Part shown: piece after piece, positions 43,670 through 54,107 of the stretch
Numbering within the stretch: the first letter of the stretch is position 1
How the letters are laid out: each line of letters begins with the position of its first letter
From: an uncultured Eggerthellaceae bacterium
GTDB taxonomy: Bacteria; Actinomycetota; Coriobacteriia; Coriobacteriales; Eggerthellaceae
DNA: 64,000 bases
Assembly (NCBI GenBank): GCA_903789415.1
Contig: CAIFEG010000006.1
Location: 20,293-84,292 of the forward strand
Direction of reading: 5' to 3'
The notes under the pieces: model-generated
Databases searched by the model: none
What the model was told of the DNA's origin: nothing
The model's input: only the letters and a program-made list of their open reading frames with translations
Program-made: the position numbers and the translations under genes

Positions 43670-44668
43670 CTAGGGCCACGACACCATGTTTTTCGGAGGA
43701 TTGCACTTTTCTGCAACACGAAGCTTTGCACTCCGTGCACGCGGGTTCCGCGCAATTTCTTCTTTTGTTGGCAAAACGGGTTTGCGAGTAATTTGTTTTA
43801 ATATCGCCATATCATATTCAGCAATTACGGGCATATCAGGAGGAAGCTCATTTGCTTGTGCGTCCTTGCGAAACGTTGCTTTGACGATCCGGTCTTCCAA
43901 AGACTGATAGTCAATCACGCAAATGCGACCGCCAGGCTCAAGCCAACGGATTCCCGCTTCAAGACCACGTTTCAGAACATCAAGTTCCCCATTGACTTCA
44001 ATGCGAAGTGCTTGGAATGTTCTTTTTGCGGGATGCCCTCCACTTCGGCGAGCCGAAGCCGGAATGGCATCCTTGATGATTTCAACCAATTCGTCACTTG
44101 TTTCAATAGGCTTTCTGGATCGTGCCGAAACTATAAATTTCGCGATCCTTGCAGCCCAACGCTCATCTGAATAGTTACGGATGACTCGGGTGAGGTCGGC
44201 TTCGTTGTAGTGGTTTACGACCTCTGCTGCAGTTAAAGTTTGTTTATCCGGGTCCATCCGCATATCAAGAGGCGCCGTCTCCTTAAAGGAGAAGCCACGT
44301 GACGGCATGTCAAGCTGCGGAGAAGAAACACCTAAATCGAAAAGAATTCCATCGATTCCAGGCACTTCTGCTTGCAGTAACAAATCATCAAGATCTCCGA
44401 AGTTGCCTTGCAAAAGTTGGATATTCGGACGGACGCTTGCAGGAATTGTTTCAAGCCGAGTTCGCGCGGCTTTTAAAGCCATCGCATCTTGATCGATTCC
44501 AATGAGCATTCCGTCCGGACCCAACTGCTTTGCAGCTTCCAGCGAATGCCCTGCCCCACCTAATGTGGCATCTACAAAAATCTTGCGAGATTTTCCCAAA
44601 TCAAGATACGAGAGAACCTCATTAAGCAGAACGGGAATGTGCCGATATTCTTTTTCCAAATCGCTCAC
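43670..44668 (-). CDS. rsmH: 16S rRNA m4C1402 methyltransferase
   Basis: This 332-residue RsmH/MraW methylates N4 of C1402 in 16S rRNA. HIPVLLNEVLSYL at the N-terminus, FVDATLGGAGHS (SAM motif), ILFDLGVSSPQLD and the GGRICVIDYQSLEDR motif are diagnostic. The start is GTG nine bases after the mraZ stop and has only a weak ribosome site, so it may depend on coupling to mraZ. Confidence 0.95.
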   Translation of the reverse strand: MSDLEKEYRHIPVLLNEVLSYLDLGKSRKIFVDATLGGAGHSLEAAKQLGPDGMLIGIDQDAMALKAARTRLETIPASVRPNIQLLQGNFGDLDDLLLQAEVPGIDGILFDLGVSSPQLDMPSRGFSFKETAPLDMRMDPDKQTLTAAEVVNHYNEADLTRVIRNYSDERWAARIAKFIVSARSRKPIETSDELVEIIKDAIPASARRSGGHPAKRTFQALRIEVNGELDVLKRGLEAGIRWLEPGGRICVIDYQSLEDRIVKATFRKDAQANELPPDMPVIAEYDMAILKQITRKPVLPTKEEIARNPRARSAKLRVAEKCNPPKNMVSWP

Positions 44669-44677
44669 GTCTTGAAA

Positions 44678-45106
44678 CTAGTCGGAGAATATGGATCCCA
44701 GATCCACACTCGCAGCGAATTCGTCCCAACGCTTTGCGTCCCAAATCTCAAAGTGGTCGGTGTTACCAATGACCACAACATCCTTGTCGAGTGATGCATC
44801 GGCGCGTTGAGGAGCTGGAATTCCGATACGTCCAGATCCATCAACCTCAACAGCACGAGCACGCGAATTCAACATTGTGCGTACCGCAACTTGCTTGCGG
44901 CTGCTTGGGTTAAACCCGCCATTGTGCTCAAACAGAGAATTGACCCATGCGCCGAACCCATCGGGTTCAAACACATACAGGCAATCCCCTTTTGGCGACA
45001 ACGTCACCATGAGATTCTTCGAAAGGACTTTCCGAAAGGCAGAAGGAAGAGAAAGACGTCCCTTGGCGTCGAGTTTGAAGTGATACTCGCCAACCAAGTT
45101 AAGCAT
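44678..45106 (-). CDS. mraZ: MraZ transcription regulator of the dcw cluster
   Basis: This 142-residue protein has two AbrB/SpoVT-like halves, MLNLVGEYHFKLDAKGRLSLP and a second VDGSGRIGIP segment. MraZ binds TGGG repeats in front of its own operon. The start at 45104-45106 follows AAAGGAGG; the longer frame begins upstream of the promoter and is not real. Matching operator repeats sit inside the promoter (see 45147-45178), so autoregulation is likely. Confidence 0.95.
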   Translation of the reverse strand: MLNLVGEYHFKLDAKGRLSLPSAFRKVLSKNLMVTLSPKGDCLYVFEPDGFGAWVNSLFEHNGGFNPSSRKQVAVRTMLNSRARAVEVDGSGRIGIPAPQRADASLDKDVVVIGNTDHFEIWDAKRWDEFAASVDLGSIFSD

Positions 45107-45146
45107 TCGCTCCTCCTTTCTTTCATCGTTCCCATCGACTGAAAAA

Positions 45147-45178
45147 ATTCTATCCCACTTTGACCCACTTCTCAACAC
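45147..45178 (-). promoter_or_regulatory. mraZ promoter with overlapping MraZ boxes
   Basis: On the minus strand the -35 TTGAGA (45170-45175) and -10 TAGAAT (45147-45152) are 17 bases apart. The spacer contains GTGGG twice (45164-45168 and 45154-45158), exactly ten bases apart, and a third weaker copy, GTGTT (45174-45178), lies ten bases upstream. This spacing is that known for MraZ operators. MraZ bound here would block RNA polymerase. Confidence 0.8.
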
Positions 45179-45275
45179 ATTTTGGGGAATATCTTCCACT
45201 CATTTGTTCAGTTATGACCTGAAGTTTTAAAAAATCGCGATGCATAATCCCATGTCGTATGCAGAAAAAAGGAGA

Positions 45276-45291
45276 CCACAATATATTGTGG
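45276..45291. promoter_or_regulatory. 16-base perfect palindrome (possible operator)
   Basis: CCACAATATATTGTGG is a perfect palindrome about 100 bases upstream of the mraZ -35. It lies in the 351-base gap between xerD and mraZ, in sequence without a gene. It looks like a binding site for a dimeric repressor, but its partner is unknown. The gap also holds GTGGG repeats at 45436-45450 on the opposite strand. Confidence 0.45.
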
Positions 45292-45435
45292 TTGAGGCAT
45301 TTATGAACGAATGATTAAATGTGTGAGAAAAAAGAAGAAGAAAGAAGAAATACATGTGCTCTGTACTAATAAAACGCACTTCATTCTTCGTACTTTGGGC
45401 AAAATGAACGTGTGAAAAAATAATGTGCACCCAAG

Positions 45436-45450
45436 GTGGGTGAAAGTGGG
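45436..45450 (+). promoter_or_regulatory. second MraZ-box-like pair, plus orientation
   Basis: GTGGG at 45436-45440 and at 45446-45450 are ten bases apart, as in MraZ operators, but on the plus strand and just after the xerD stop. Part of it can also form a weak CACCC/GGGTG hairpin followed by a T-run on the minus strand, so it may instead belong to a xerD terminator. Confidence 0.35.
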
Positions 45451-45457
45451 GCGCTTT

Positions 45458-46570
45458 TTACTTCAGATGGGCGCGGGGATGAGAATGCAGATATTCGGCG
45501 CGTACATGACTTTGCTGAATATGGGTATAGATTTGTGTCGTTGAAATATCAGAGTGGCCGAGCATTTCCTGGATAACACGAAGGTCCGCGCCACCTTCGA
45601 GCATATGGGTTGCACAAGAATGGCGAAGTGTGTGAGGATGTAAATTCTTAATTCCGATGTTTTGCCCCGCTTGTCGCACCACATTAAACACCGTCTGTCT
45701 AGTAAGGCGACGTCCGCGGGTATTAAGAAATACGGCCTTAGTAAGAGCGCGCTGCGAGACGAGGTGTGGACGCCCTTCATCGAGGTACCGCCTCATCGCC
45801 GAGAGCGCCGCTCCAGAGAAAGGGACCATTCGCTCTTTTGACCCCTTACCGATAACCAGTAGGCTTCCACCGGCAAAGTTGACACGATCAATATCGAGAC
45901 CCACCAGCTCGCTTTCGCGCAGTCCACACCCGTACAAAACTTCAAGCATCGCCCGATCGCGAAGTCCGGTAGGTGTAGTTTGGTTTGCCTGATCCATAAG
46001 GGCGTTGCACTGCTCGACGCTCAGTACGTCAGGGAGTCTTTTGGGGCGTTTGGCAAGCTGAATGGTTGAAGTGGGATTATCGCTGCACTCACCCTCGCCA
46101 ACTAAAAATTTGTGGAAGCTTTTTACCGCTGAAAGCACACGATCAATGCTTGTTGGTGCATAGTTGCGCGTGTGTAAAAGCCACGCTTCAAACGCAACGA
46201 TGTCGTCACGGGTTACCTCAGAAAATAAGGTGATACGTGCATGAGGCGCATCGTCATAACAAACATCGGTATGCATCTTGCGCGCATCGATATGGATGTT
46301 GCGTGTATCGGTATGCATCCTGCGCGAATCTTTACGCATCTTGCGCGCATCTGACGCGGACGAATCTGATCTGATCGCATCTCCGCTGAGCGCATTATCG
46401 TGTTGTTGATCATCTTTGTTGGGAGACAAAAACTCAAGATAGAGGCGAAGATCATGCTGGTAGGCCTCGATTGTGGCCCGAGAGCATCCGCGTTCGACAG
46501 AGAGATATGAAAGAAAATCGCGCACCGGGTCTAAAAGCGGCGCCGGTGCGCTTGCAGACAACGAACTCAA
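45458..46570 (-). CDS. xerD: tyrosine recombinase XerC/XerD type, with repeat insert
   Basis: This 370-residue recombinase probably resolves chromosome dimers at dif. The catalytic residues are in place: Arg in GLRESELVGL, Lys in GKGSKERMVP, HPHTLRHSCATH, LGHSDISTTQ and the nucleophile Tyr in QIYTH. An insert of about 60 residues (51-112) splits the N-terminal core-binding domain. It includes four seven-residue repeats, DARKMRK, DSRRMHT, DTRNIHI and DARKMHT. The start is TTG twelve bases after the pyrG stop. Whether XerC or XerD is meant cannot be told. Confidence 0.9.
   Translation of the reverse strand: MSSLSASAPAPLLDPVRDFLSYLSVERGCSRATIEAYQHDLRLYLEFLSPNKDDQQHDNALSGDAIRSDSSASDARKMRKDSRRMHTDTRNIHIDARKMHTDVCYDDAPHARITLFSEVTRDDIVAFEAWLLHTRNYAPTSIDRVLSAVKSFHKFLVGEGECSDNPTSTIQLAKRPKRLPDVLSVEQCNALMDQANQTTPTGLRDRAMLEVLYGCGLRESELVGLDIDRVNFAGGSLLVIGKGSKERMVPFSGAALSAMRRYLDEGRPHLVSQRALTKAVFLNTRGRRLTRQTVFNVVRQAGQNIGIKNLHPHTLRHSCATHMLEGGADLRVIQEMLGHSDISTTQIYTHIQQSHVRAEYLHSHPRAHLK
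46264..46347. repeat. four 21-base tandem repeats inside xerD
   Basis: Units at 46264-46284, 46285-46305, 46306-46326 and 46327-46347 follow the pattern ATC, GGTATGCATCTTGCGCGC with few changes. A partial fifth (ATCTGACGC) follows. As 21 is a multiple of three, copy-number change keeps the xerD frame. The repeats lie in the loop of the DNA-binding domain. Confidence 0.9.
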
Positions 46571-46581
46571 GAGAGCTTCTT

Positions 46582-48261
<1,680 letters not shown>

Positions 48262-48314
48262 TCAAAGAGTAAATAGTGGTAGAGACGCTGCGGAAGCACC
48301 AAATACAAAAAAAT

Positions 48315-48342
48315 GCGTTTGGGGCATTCCACCTTCAAACGC
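48315..48342. terminator. terminator or attenuator upstream of pyrG
   Basis: GCGTTTG pairs with CAAACGC around a 14-base loop; an A-run precedes and a T-run follows on the minus strand (ATTTTTTT). It lies between nadK and pyrG, 66 bases from the pyrG start and 480 bases from the nadK stop. It may end the nadK transcript or attenuate pyrG. Confidence 0.7.
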
Positions 48343-48823
48343 TTTTTAATTCTATTCCTTCTGTACAAAAATTGATACAAAAGATGCGCCGAATTTTAAT
48401 TTTTCACTTTTAAAAAGAAAAACGAGCAAAATTTCGTTAGGGATGCCAAATTCTACCGTATCGACCCGGTATAATCCATTGTTTTCGCCATAATCGTATT
48501 TTTGAGAGAAACGTTTATTTAGGTGTTTACCTGGTACTTTACAAATTTTTTCAAGCATTATTGAGAAAAATTTCGCTAAAGAACGAAAAATCACCTATTT
48601 CCAGAAATTTCGAAATAGACAAACAAAAATACATGCTATTTTTCAAAATTTCAGGAAATCACAAGAATATCCCGAGATTTCTAAATAATGAGCGTTAATG
48701 CACTTTGTTCACAACGTTTACGCTCGCTCATGACATCCAAGCTTTTATCGTTCTGTGTGTTTCCGTATACCTGTATACCTGGATGCCTCCATGTATATGC
48801 GTCTATCCGTATTCATGCATACA
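48343..48823. other. A/T-rich intergenic stretch without a convincing gene
   Basis: These 480 bases between nadK and the pyrG hairpin hold an 80-codon minus frame (48352-48594) that starts at GTG without a ribosome site. I do not call it. The segment contains an imperfect inverted repeat, CCAGAAATTTCGAAATAG at 48601-48618 against CTATTTTTCAAAATTTCAGG at 48636-48655, and several more AAATTTC motifs. A small RNA is possible. Confidence 0.5.
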
Positions 48824-49690
48824 CTACAAAAAAGTATGCTGGGCACGAGTGTAAAAATCATTTCCTGGACGGCGCAACAAAATGGTTGGTTCTGCACCAC
48901 GACGTACCACAATGCGCGAAACAGGAGCGCCAAATTGTGCCTCAACACCATCGCAGAAGAGTGCCGCTTGTTGAGCCGCGGGACTATTCATCACACGCAA
49001 TTCCACCACATCATTAAAGCCCGTCACCAACGCTCTCGTACGCAGAGAATGCGGCGCCAAAGGAATTGCCTCAAGTCCTTTAAAATCAGGAGATATCACG
49101 GGACCACCCGCCGATAAAGCATATGCCGTTGAACCAGTTGCAGAAGCAATGACATACCCATCCCCTGTTACTTCCGTCATGGGTTTGCCATTGATATGCA
49201 ATTGCAAATCCACCACACGTCCAGAATCGCCATGGGTAAGCGCCGCTTCGTTTAAAGCAAAAAATGTTCTATGATCGTCAGGAGCTTGAAACTTTGAAAC
49301 CATGGTTTCAAATTCGTTCTGGTTGTCCCCTTCACAACACACATCCACATGTAAATTGGTGCGAGCTTCTTGTGTTACCTCACCTGCAAGCGCATCGGCA
49401 ACAGCAGCTACCACGTTTTCTTCTCTGCCATTGACAATAAAACCCAAATGCCCGTAATTCATGCCCAAGATAGGGGTGCGGGTATATTGCGCATATCGCG
49501 CCGCGTGAAGCACAGTTCCGTCTCCGCCAAGCACCACGATTAAATCAAGATTATTGGGGGCACTCCCCTTCAGATCGAGTGCATCGATCGCGTCATTGGT
49601 TATCTCTTGCGATGTGAGATACGCCGCGATTTGCGTCATTGCCACAACGGCATCAGCATTCGAGCGATTATATATGGTCAAAACATTCAT
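48824..49690 (-). CDS. nadK: NAD kinase
   Basis: This 288-residue enzyme phosphorylates NAD to NADP. The signature VVLGGDGTVLHAAR is near residue 52. NYGHLGFI and NEAALTHGDSGRVVDLQL (the NE/D motif) and SATGSTAYALSAGGP follow. The start has GGAAGG. It is divergent from murJ with a 255-base gap in which I see no clear element. Confidence 0.95.
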   Translation of the reverse strand: MNVLTIYNRSNADAVVAMTQIAAYLTSQEITNDAIDALDLKGSAPNNLDLIVVLGGDGTVLHAARYAQYTRTPILGMNYGHLGFIVNGREENVVAAVADALAGEVTQEARTNLHVDVCCEGDNQNEFETMVSKFQAPDDHRTFFALNEAALTHGDSGRVVDLQLHINGKPMTEVTGDGYVIASATGSTAYALSAGGPVISPDFKGLEAIPLAPHSLRTRALVTGFNDVVELRVMNSPAAQQAALFCDGVEAQFGAPVSRIVVRRGAEPTILLRRPGNDFYTRAQHTFL

Positions 49691-49945
49691 GGGTTATACC
49701 TTCCTATATGTAAATGAGTATAGGTATATCACACTGGTATCAAAGAAGGGATTGGCAAAAGCACCGAGGTTTCGATGATGGGTATGCAATTATACAATTC
49801 CCTCCATAGTGATTACATGGAAGAATACACAGATTTTCTGCAATTCATCAGCAGCAACATATAATCTCGCTCACTTTGATAGTATGGGTAAGTTATATGA
49901 ACGTAAATTTCATCTTCTAAGCAGCACGTACGAATCTTTGTATAT

Positions 49946-51739
49946 ATGAACAATAATTCAAATCGATCAAAACAACCGGAAATGACGCCGAAACACGCAC
50001 GCTCAGAGTCTGAAGGGACAAACGCTGTCACGCCAAACGCACCAGAACAAGCAGTCTCTGAAGCAGCTCATACCGATGCGGCTCGCGATGCAGCTGAAGA
50101 AACCTCCAGCCCTTCTGATGATTCGGAAAAGGCCACGTCAGTTGGTTCTTCTGCAATGCTCATCAGCGTATGCGTGATCATCTCGAGGATTACCGGGTTT
50201 TTCCGCACATGGGCCATGGCATTCGCCTTAGGTTCCACCATGCTTTCTTCAAGCTACCAGGTGGCAAACAACCTGCCGAACATGTTGTACGAGCTTGTGG
50301 CAGGCGGCATGATTGTTACGGCATTTCTGCCCGTGTATGTATCGGTGAAAAAGCGGTTAGGCAAGGTAGGAGGAAATCAATATGCCTCAAATCTTTTGGG
50401 CCTCACCGCAATCTTTTTGGGATGCGTTGCAATCTTATGCACCATCTTTGCGCCACAGCTCATCTACACTCAGTCGATGATGACCGACCAGTCCGAAATG
50501 GGCACGGCAGTTTTATTCTTCCGTTTCTTTGCCTTCCAGATTGTCTTCTATGGTTTAAGCGCCATTATTTCTGGTGTTTTGAATGCAGAGCGTGATTATT
50601 TTTGGTCTTCAATCGCACCAGCATTCAACAACATTGTGGTCATCGTCACGTTTGTGGCATACGCGGTGATCGCGCCTTCTAACCCGGATTTGGCTCTCTA
50701 CATCATTGCCATCGGAAACCCCCTTGGTGTAGTTCTTCAGATGGCCATCCAGATCCCTGCGCTCCGCAAACATGGGGTCAAGATTCATTGGCATGTCAAC
50801 TTGCACGACCCTGCCCTTCGCGAAACACTTTCGATTGGCGTCCCCGCAATTTTGGTTATGGCGATATCGTTTTGCATTGTGTCTGCCCAAACAACAGTTG
50901 CATATCGTATCGCCGACAATGGGCCTTCGATCATCGCGTACGCGCGCTTGTGGTTTACCTTCCCCTACTCTTTTTTGGCCGTTCCGATTACGACCGCAAT
51001 GTTTACGGAACTTTCAGAAATGCGCGCAGAATCTGATAAAGAAGGCTTCAAACACGGCATCTTGGATGGAACACGCCAGATTTTATTCCTCACCATTCCG
51101 TTTGCCTTGTACTTGATGGTGTTTTCAACGCCACTCTCTACCCTCTATCATGCCGGCGCATTTACCGCCGAAAATATTCATTCGGTCGGCTTGTATCTTG
51201 CATTCCTGGCTCTTTCGCTTCCGTTTTATAGCGTCAATACGTACCTTCAAAAGATCTACAGCAGCCTGCGCATGATGAAGCAATTTGCGCTATTTAATCT
51301 GATTTGTGCGGGTGTCCAGATCTTCTTTACCGTGGTCATGGGCGCAATCGTAATGATCGATACTCCGTATGCATTGGAAATGGTTGCATTGGGAGAAAGC
51401 GTTTTCTACGTTTTATTCGATGTCATTTGCTTTGCGTATTTGCGTCGCCGCCTTGGTTCATTCGGCATGTCTTCCATCGTGAAAACATCCATTCAAAGCC
51501 TGGCTGTTGGCGCACTTGGTGCGGGCGTAGGACTGTTCCTTGGGCCCGTTTTCATTGGAAATATACTTTCAGGTGTGCTGAGCTCGAGTGGCATTATTTC
51601 GGCGCTTCTTCAAATCATTGTGGGCGGTGTATGTGCGCTTGCCATTACCTTTGGCATTGCCAGCAAACTTCATATGCCTGGCGCACAAGCAATTGAGAAA
51701 GTTTTTGGGAAACTTCGCGGACGGTTGCATCGCGCATAA
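49946..51739 (+). CDS. murJ: lipid II flippase MurJ
   Basis: This 597-residue MOP-family (MviN) protein has about fourteen transmembrane helices and would move lipid II to the outer face. SRITGFFRTWAMAFALG opens the membrane part, and the NNLPNMLYELVAGGMIVTAFLPVY motif is diagnostic. The first 70 residues are cytoplasmic, rich in Ala, Glu, Ser and Asp, and low in complexity. The ATG lacks a clear ribosome site, so the start within this tail is uncertain (ATG at 49982 is possible). It completes the lipid II path of the dcw cluster and lies beside the asnB/asl pair. Confidence 0.9.
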   Translation: MNNNSNRSKQPEMTPKHARSESEGTNAVTPNAPEQAVSEAAHTDAARDAAEETSSPSDDSEKATSVGSSAMLISVCVIISRITGFFRTWAMAFALGSTMLSSSYQVANNLPNMLYELVAGGMIVTAFLPVYVSVKKRLGKVGGNQYASNLLGLTAIFLGCVAILCTIFAPQLIYTQSMMTDQSEMGTAVLFFRFFAFQIVFYGLSAIISGVLNAERDYFWSSIAPAFNNIVVIVTFVAYAVIAPSNPDLALYIIAIGNPLGVVLQMAIQIPALRKHGVKIHWHVNLHDPALRETLSIGVPAILVMAISFCIVSAQTTVAYRIADNGPSIIAYARLWFTFPYSFLAVPITTAMFTELSEMRAESDKEGFKHGILDGTRQILFLTIPFALYLMVFSTPLSTLYHAGAFTAENIHSVGLYLAFLALSLPFYSVNTYLQKIYSSLRMMKQFALFNLICAGVQIFFTVVMGAIVMIDTPYALEMVALGESVFYVLFDVICFAYLRRRLGSFGMSSIVKTSIQSLAVGALGAGVGLFLGPVFIGNILSGVLSSSGIISALLQIIVGGVCALAITFGIASKLHMPGAQAIEKVFGKLRGRLHRA

Positions 51740-51747
51740 ACGTAATA

Positions 51748-51777
51748 AGGCTCTGTCCCCAGGTGAGAACAGAGCCT
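51748..51777. terminator. terminator after murJ
   Basis: AGGCTCTGT and ACAGAGCCT form a nine-base stem eight bases after the murJ stop, with A/T on both sides. It serves murJ and could also serve the convergent asnB gene. Confidence 0.8.
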
Positions 51778-51805
51778 ATTGTTTCTATTGTGCGCGTACG
51801 CATAG

Positions 51806-51849
51806 ACTTCGAATTAACTTCGAATTAACTTCGAGTAAATTCCGAATGA
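51806..51849. repeat. four 11-base tandem units
   Basis: ACTTCGAATTA occurs twice exactly (51806-51816, 51817-51827), then as ACTTCGAGTAA and ATTCCGAATGA. The units lie in the 175-base gap between the convergent murJ and asnB genes. Shortly after, CGCTATGCAGAA occurs twice near the asnB end. Confidence 0.75.
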
Positions 51850-51914
51850 ACTCGCACAAAGCAATTCAGTTTCCGCGCGGAACTTCCGCTATGCAGAAGT
51901 GCTCTACAAAAGCG

Positions 51915-53876
51915 CTATGCAGAAACAACGGTCTTTGGCGCATACTCCTTGGAAGTTTCGCCGAAAAACTCTTCATACCAGCACAAAAACGAATAGATAT
52001 TCCAAATGCGCATCATCTTCAAATGACTGCGCCCTTCGGCCGTCTTAAACGATGCACTGCGATGTTCGTTGAGTATCCGCATCAGATAATCAGTGTTAAA
52101 GAACTCATGCGCAGCTGGGCTCTGGAACGCTTCGGCAACGCGGTTATAGAACAAATCGGTCTGCAGCCAGAGGGTAAGCGGCGTTATGAACGGCTGCTTC
52201 GGCATCTGTGCAACAGCTTGCGGGAACCCAAGTTTTTCGGCAGCCTTACGAAGAGCGTATTTCGAATGGTGATCGGTTACACGACAATCCGTTGGAAGTT
52301 GCAGAGCAACATCCAAAACCTTCTTATCTAAGAATGGAACACGAAGCTCGAGCGAATGCGCCATCGACATACGATCCGCCTTAAGACAAATGTCATAGGG
52401 CATATAGCTCACCATATCGACGTACTGTGTCTGCGTGATCACATCAAGATTTTGCTCACGCGCCGCTTCAAAGTGCGGACGGCACCATTCCCACGGCTTA
52501 CAAGGACCGCTGTAGCCTTTGAGAACCTGAGGAACTTCGTCCCACATGAAGTTCATGCATGCACGCTGATATGAGCGCTCAGGACCCCCGGCGCCACGCA
52601 TGGCGAAATGGCGTCCATGGAATGGAGGCATGGCTTCTGCCGCGGCACCCGCAAGCGCACGCAAGGGCTCCGGAATACGGAAGTACTTGGAGAATTCGTA
52701 CTGATCGTGATAGATCCAATAGCCACCGAACAGCTCATCGGCACCTTCGCCAGACTGTACAACCTTAACTTTCTTCGCGGCAAGCTGACTTACAAAATAC
52801 AGAGGGATAGCACTCGGAGCGCCGAGGGGTTCATCCATAAAATATTGCTCTTTTGGAACAATGTCTAAGAACTGCTTCGGGGTAACAAGCACCTCTTCAT
52901 TTTTTAAATGTGCCCACTTGGAGAATGCACGAGAATCCGCCAGCTCATCAAGCTTGATGCGGAAGCCACTTGCTTCAGCCTCTGCCTGACGCTCGCGAAT
53001 CGATGACGTGTCGTAGCCTACCGAAAACGTCTGAACCGGTGCATGCTGGCTCATATCGTAGGCAGCAAGACTTGAGTCAATGCCACCCGATAAGAATGAT
53101 CCGACCTCAACATCGGCAATTTGATGCGCCTGAACTGAGTCATCAAACGTTTTGCAGATCTGTTCGGCCCACTCATCAATCGTTTTCGTTTCATCGATTT
53201 TGTATTCGATCTTATAGAAGCAATGCAAATCGGCTTTACCATTCTGGACCACCATATAGTGTCCCGGAATAAGCTTGTGAACATTTTCAAACATGGTTTG
53301 AGAATCGTTCATGTACTCAAAGCACAAATATTGAGGAAGCATATCGCGATTTAAGGCCTTGTAAAACTTCGGATGCGCAAGCATGGCCTTGATTTCTGAG
53401 GCATACATAAAGCGCTTCCCAACCTTTTGGTAATACAAAGGTTTAATGCCGAAGCAATCGCGCGCAAGCACGAGCTTCTTTTCACGATCATCCCAGAGTG
53501 CAATGGCAAACATGCCACGCAAGCGCTCAAATACGCCGTATCCCCATTCTTCGTAGCCATGAAGAATGGTTTCGGTATCTCCATTGGTGTGAAACTGGTG
53601 GCCGGCCGCTTGAAGCTCGGCACGGAGATCTTGATAGTTATATATCTCACCGTTAAAGGTAAGGGTGATCGAAGCGTCCTCGTTTTGCATTGGTTGAGGG
53701 CTGCCCGCCAAATCGATAATTGAAAGACGGCGGAATCCCATCGCTATGCCATCGGTGACATAATACCCGTCATCATCAGGACCACGATGCTTAATACGAT
53801 CAGCCATGTCTTTAATGATTGCCCTATTTGTGGCAGCATCATAGTCATTGGTAGTAAATCCTGCGAAACCGCACAT
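51915..53876 (-). CDS. asnB: asparagine synthetase-like glutamine amidotransferase (AsnB/AsnH/LtsA family)
   Basis: This 653-residue protein has an N-terminal class II glutaminase domain with the catalytic Cys2 (MCGFAGF), NGEIYNYQDLR and NGDTETILHGYEEWG. The C-terminal synthetase domain carries SFLSGGIDSS (ATP loop), FSVGYD and SGEGADELFGGYW. It may make asparagine. The same family also amidates cell-wall residues: LtsA/AsnB for diaminopimelate and AsnH for D-Asp in Lactococcus. Its divergent neighbour is a D-aspartate-ligase-like gene and the gene beyond is murJ, so a wall role is likely but inferred. The start follows AAGGAG. Confidence 0.88.
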   Translation of the reverse strand: MCGFAGFTTNDYDAATNRAIIKDMADRIKHRGPDDDGYYVTDGIAMGFRRLSIIDLAGSPQPMQNEDASITLTFNGEIYNYQDLRAELQAAGHQFHTNGDTETILHGYEEWGYGVFERLRGMFAIALWDDREKKLVLARDCFGIKPLYYQKVGKRFMYASEIKAMLAHPKFYKALNRDMLPQYLCFEYMNDSQTMFENVHKLIPGHYMVVQNGKADLHCFYKIEYKIDETKTIDEWAEQICKTFDDSVQAHQIADVEVGSFLSGGIDSSLAAYDMSQHAPVQTFSVGYDTSSIRERQAEAEASGFRIKLDELADSRAFSKWAHLKNEEVLVTPKQFLDIVPKEQYFMDEPLGAPSAIPLYFVSQLAAKKVKVVQSGEGADELFGGYWIYHDQYEFSKYFRIPEPLRALAGAAAEAMPPFHGRHFAMRGAGGPERSYQRACMNFMWDEVPQVLKGYSGPCKPWEWCRPHFEAAREQNLDVITQTQYVDMVSYMPYDICLKADRMSMAHSLELRVPFLDKKVLDVALQLPTDCRVTDHHSKYALRKAAEKLGFPQAVAQMPKQPFITPLTLWLQTDLFYNRVAEAFQSPAAHEFFNTDYLMRILNEHRSASFKTAEGRSHLKMMRIWNIYSFLCWYEEFFGETSKEYAPKTVVSA

Positions 53877-53977
53877 AAATGAAATACTCCTTGTTCTGAT
53901 TGCATAAAAATAGCAAACAGATATTCTACGTGAAATGTACGTGCAAACTCTTTAAAATCATACTCCACACACCTCTT

Positions 53978-53997
53978 GAACAAGAAGTGAACAAGAA
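53978..53997. repeat. direct repeat in the asnB-asl divergent region
   Basis: GAACAAGAA occurs twice with an 11-base period (53978-53986 and 53989-53997), about one DNA turn. It lies in the 231-base space between two divergent genes and could bind a shared regulator. Confidence 0.4.
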
Positions 53998-54107
53998 TTT
54001 TTTCTTTGTATCTGCTCACAAAGGCGTCACATGCATAAACACCAGCCGCACTTTAGCGTACAATTCCTGATGGCGTTTGAAGAAAAACGTTTGCGGAGGG
54101 GCTCACG

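Noticed and set aside
46264..46347. CRISPR-like array
   Set aside because: The 21-base units are adjacent without spacers, lie within the xerD frame and code for a regular peptide.
48352..48594. 80-codon minus-strand frame between nadK and pyrG
   Set aside because: The start is GTG without a ribosome site, the composition is that of A/T-rich spacer, and there is no known family. It was kept as a described intergenic stretch instead.
49813..50031. 72-codon minus-strand frame across the nadK-murJ gap
   Set aside because: It runs through the murJ 5' coding region and the intergenic space with no ribosome site or family resemblance.
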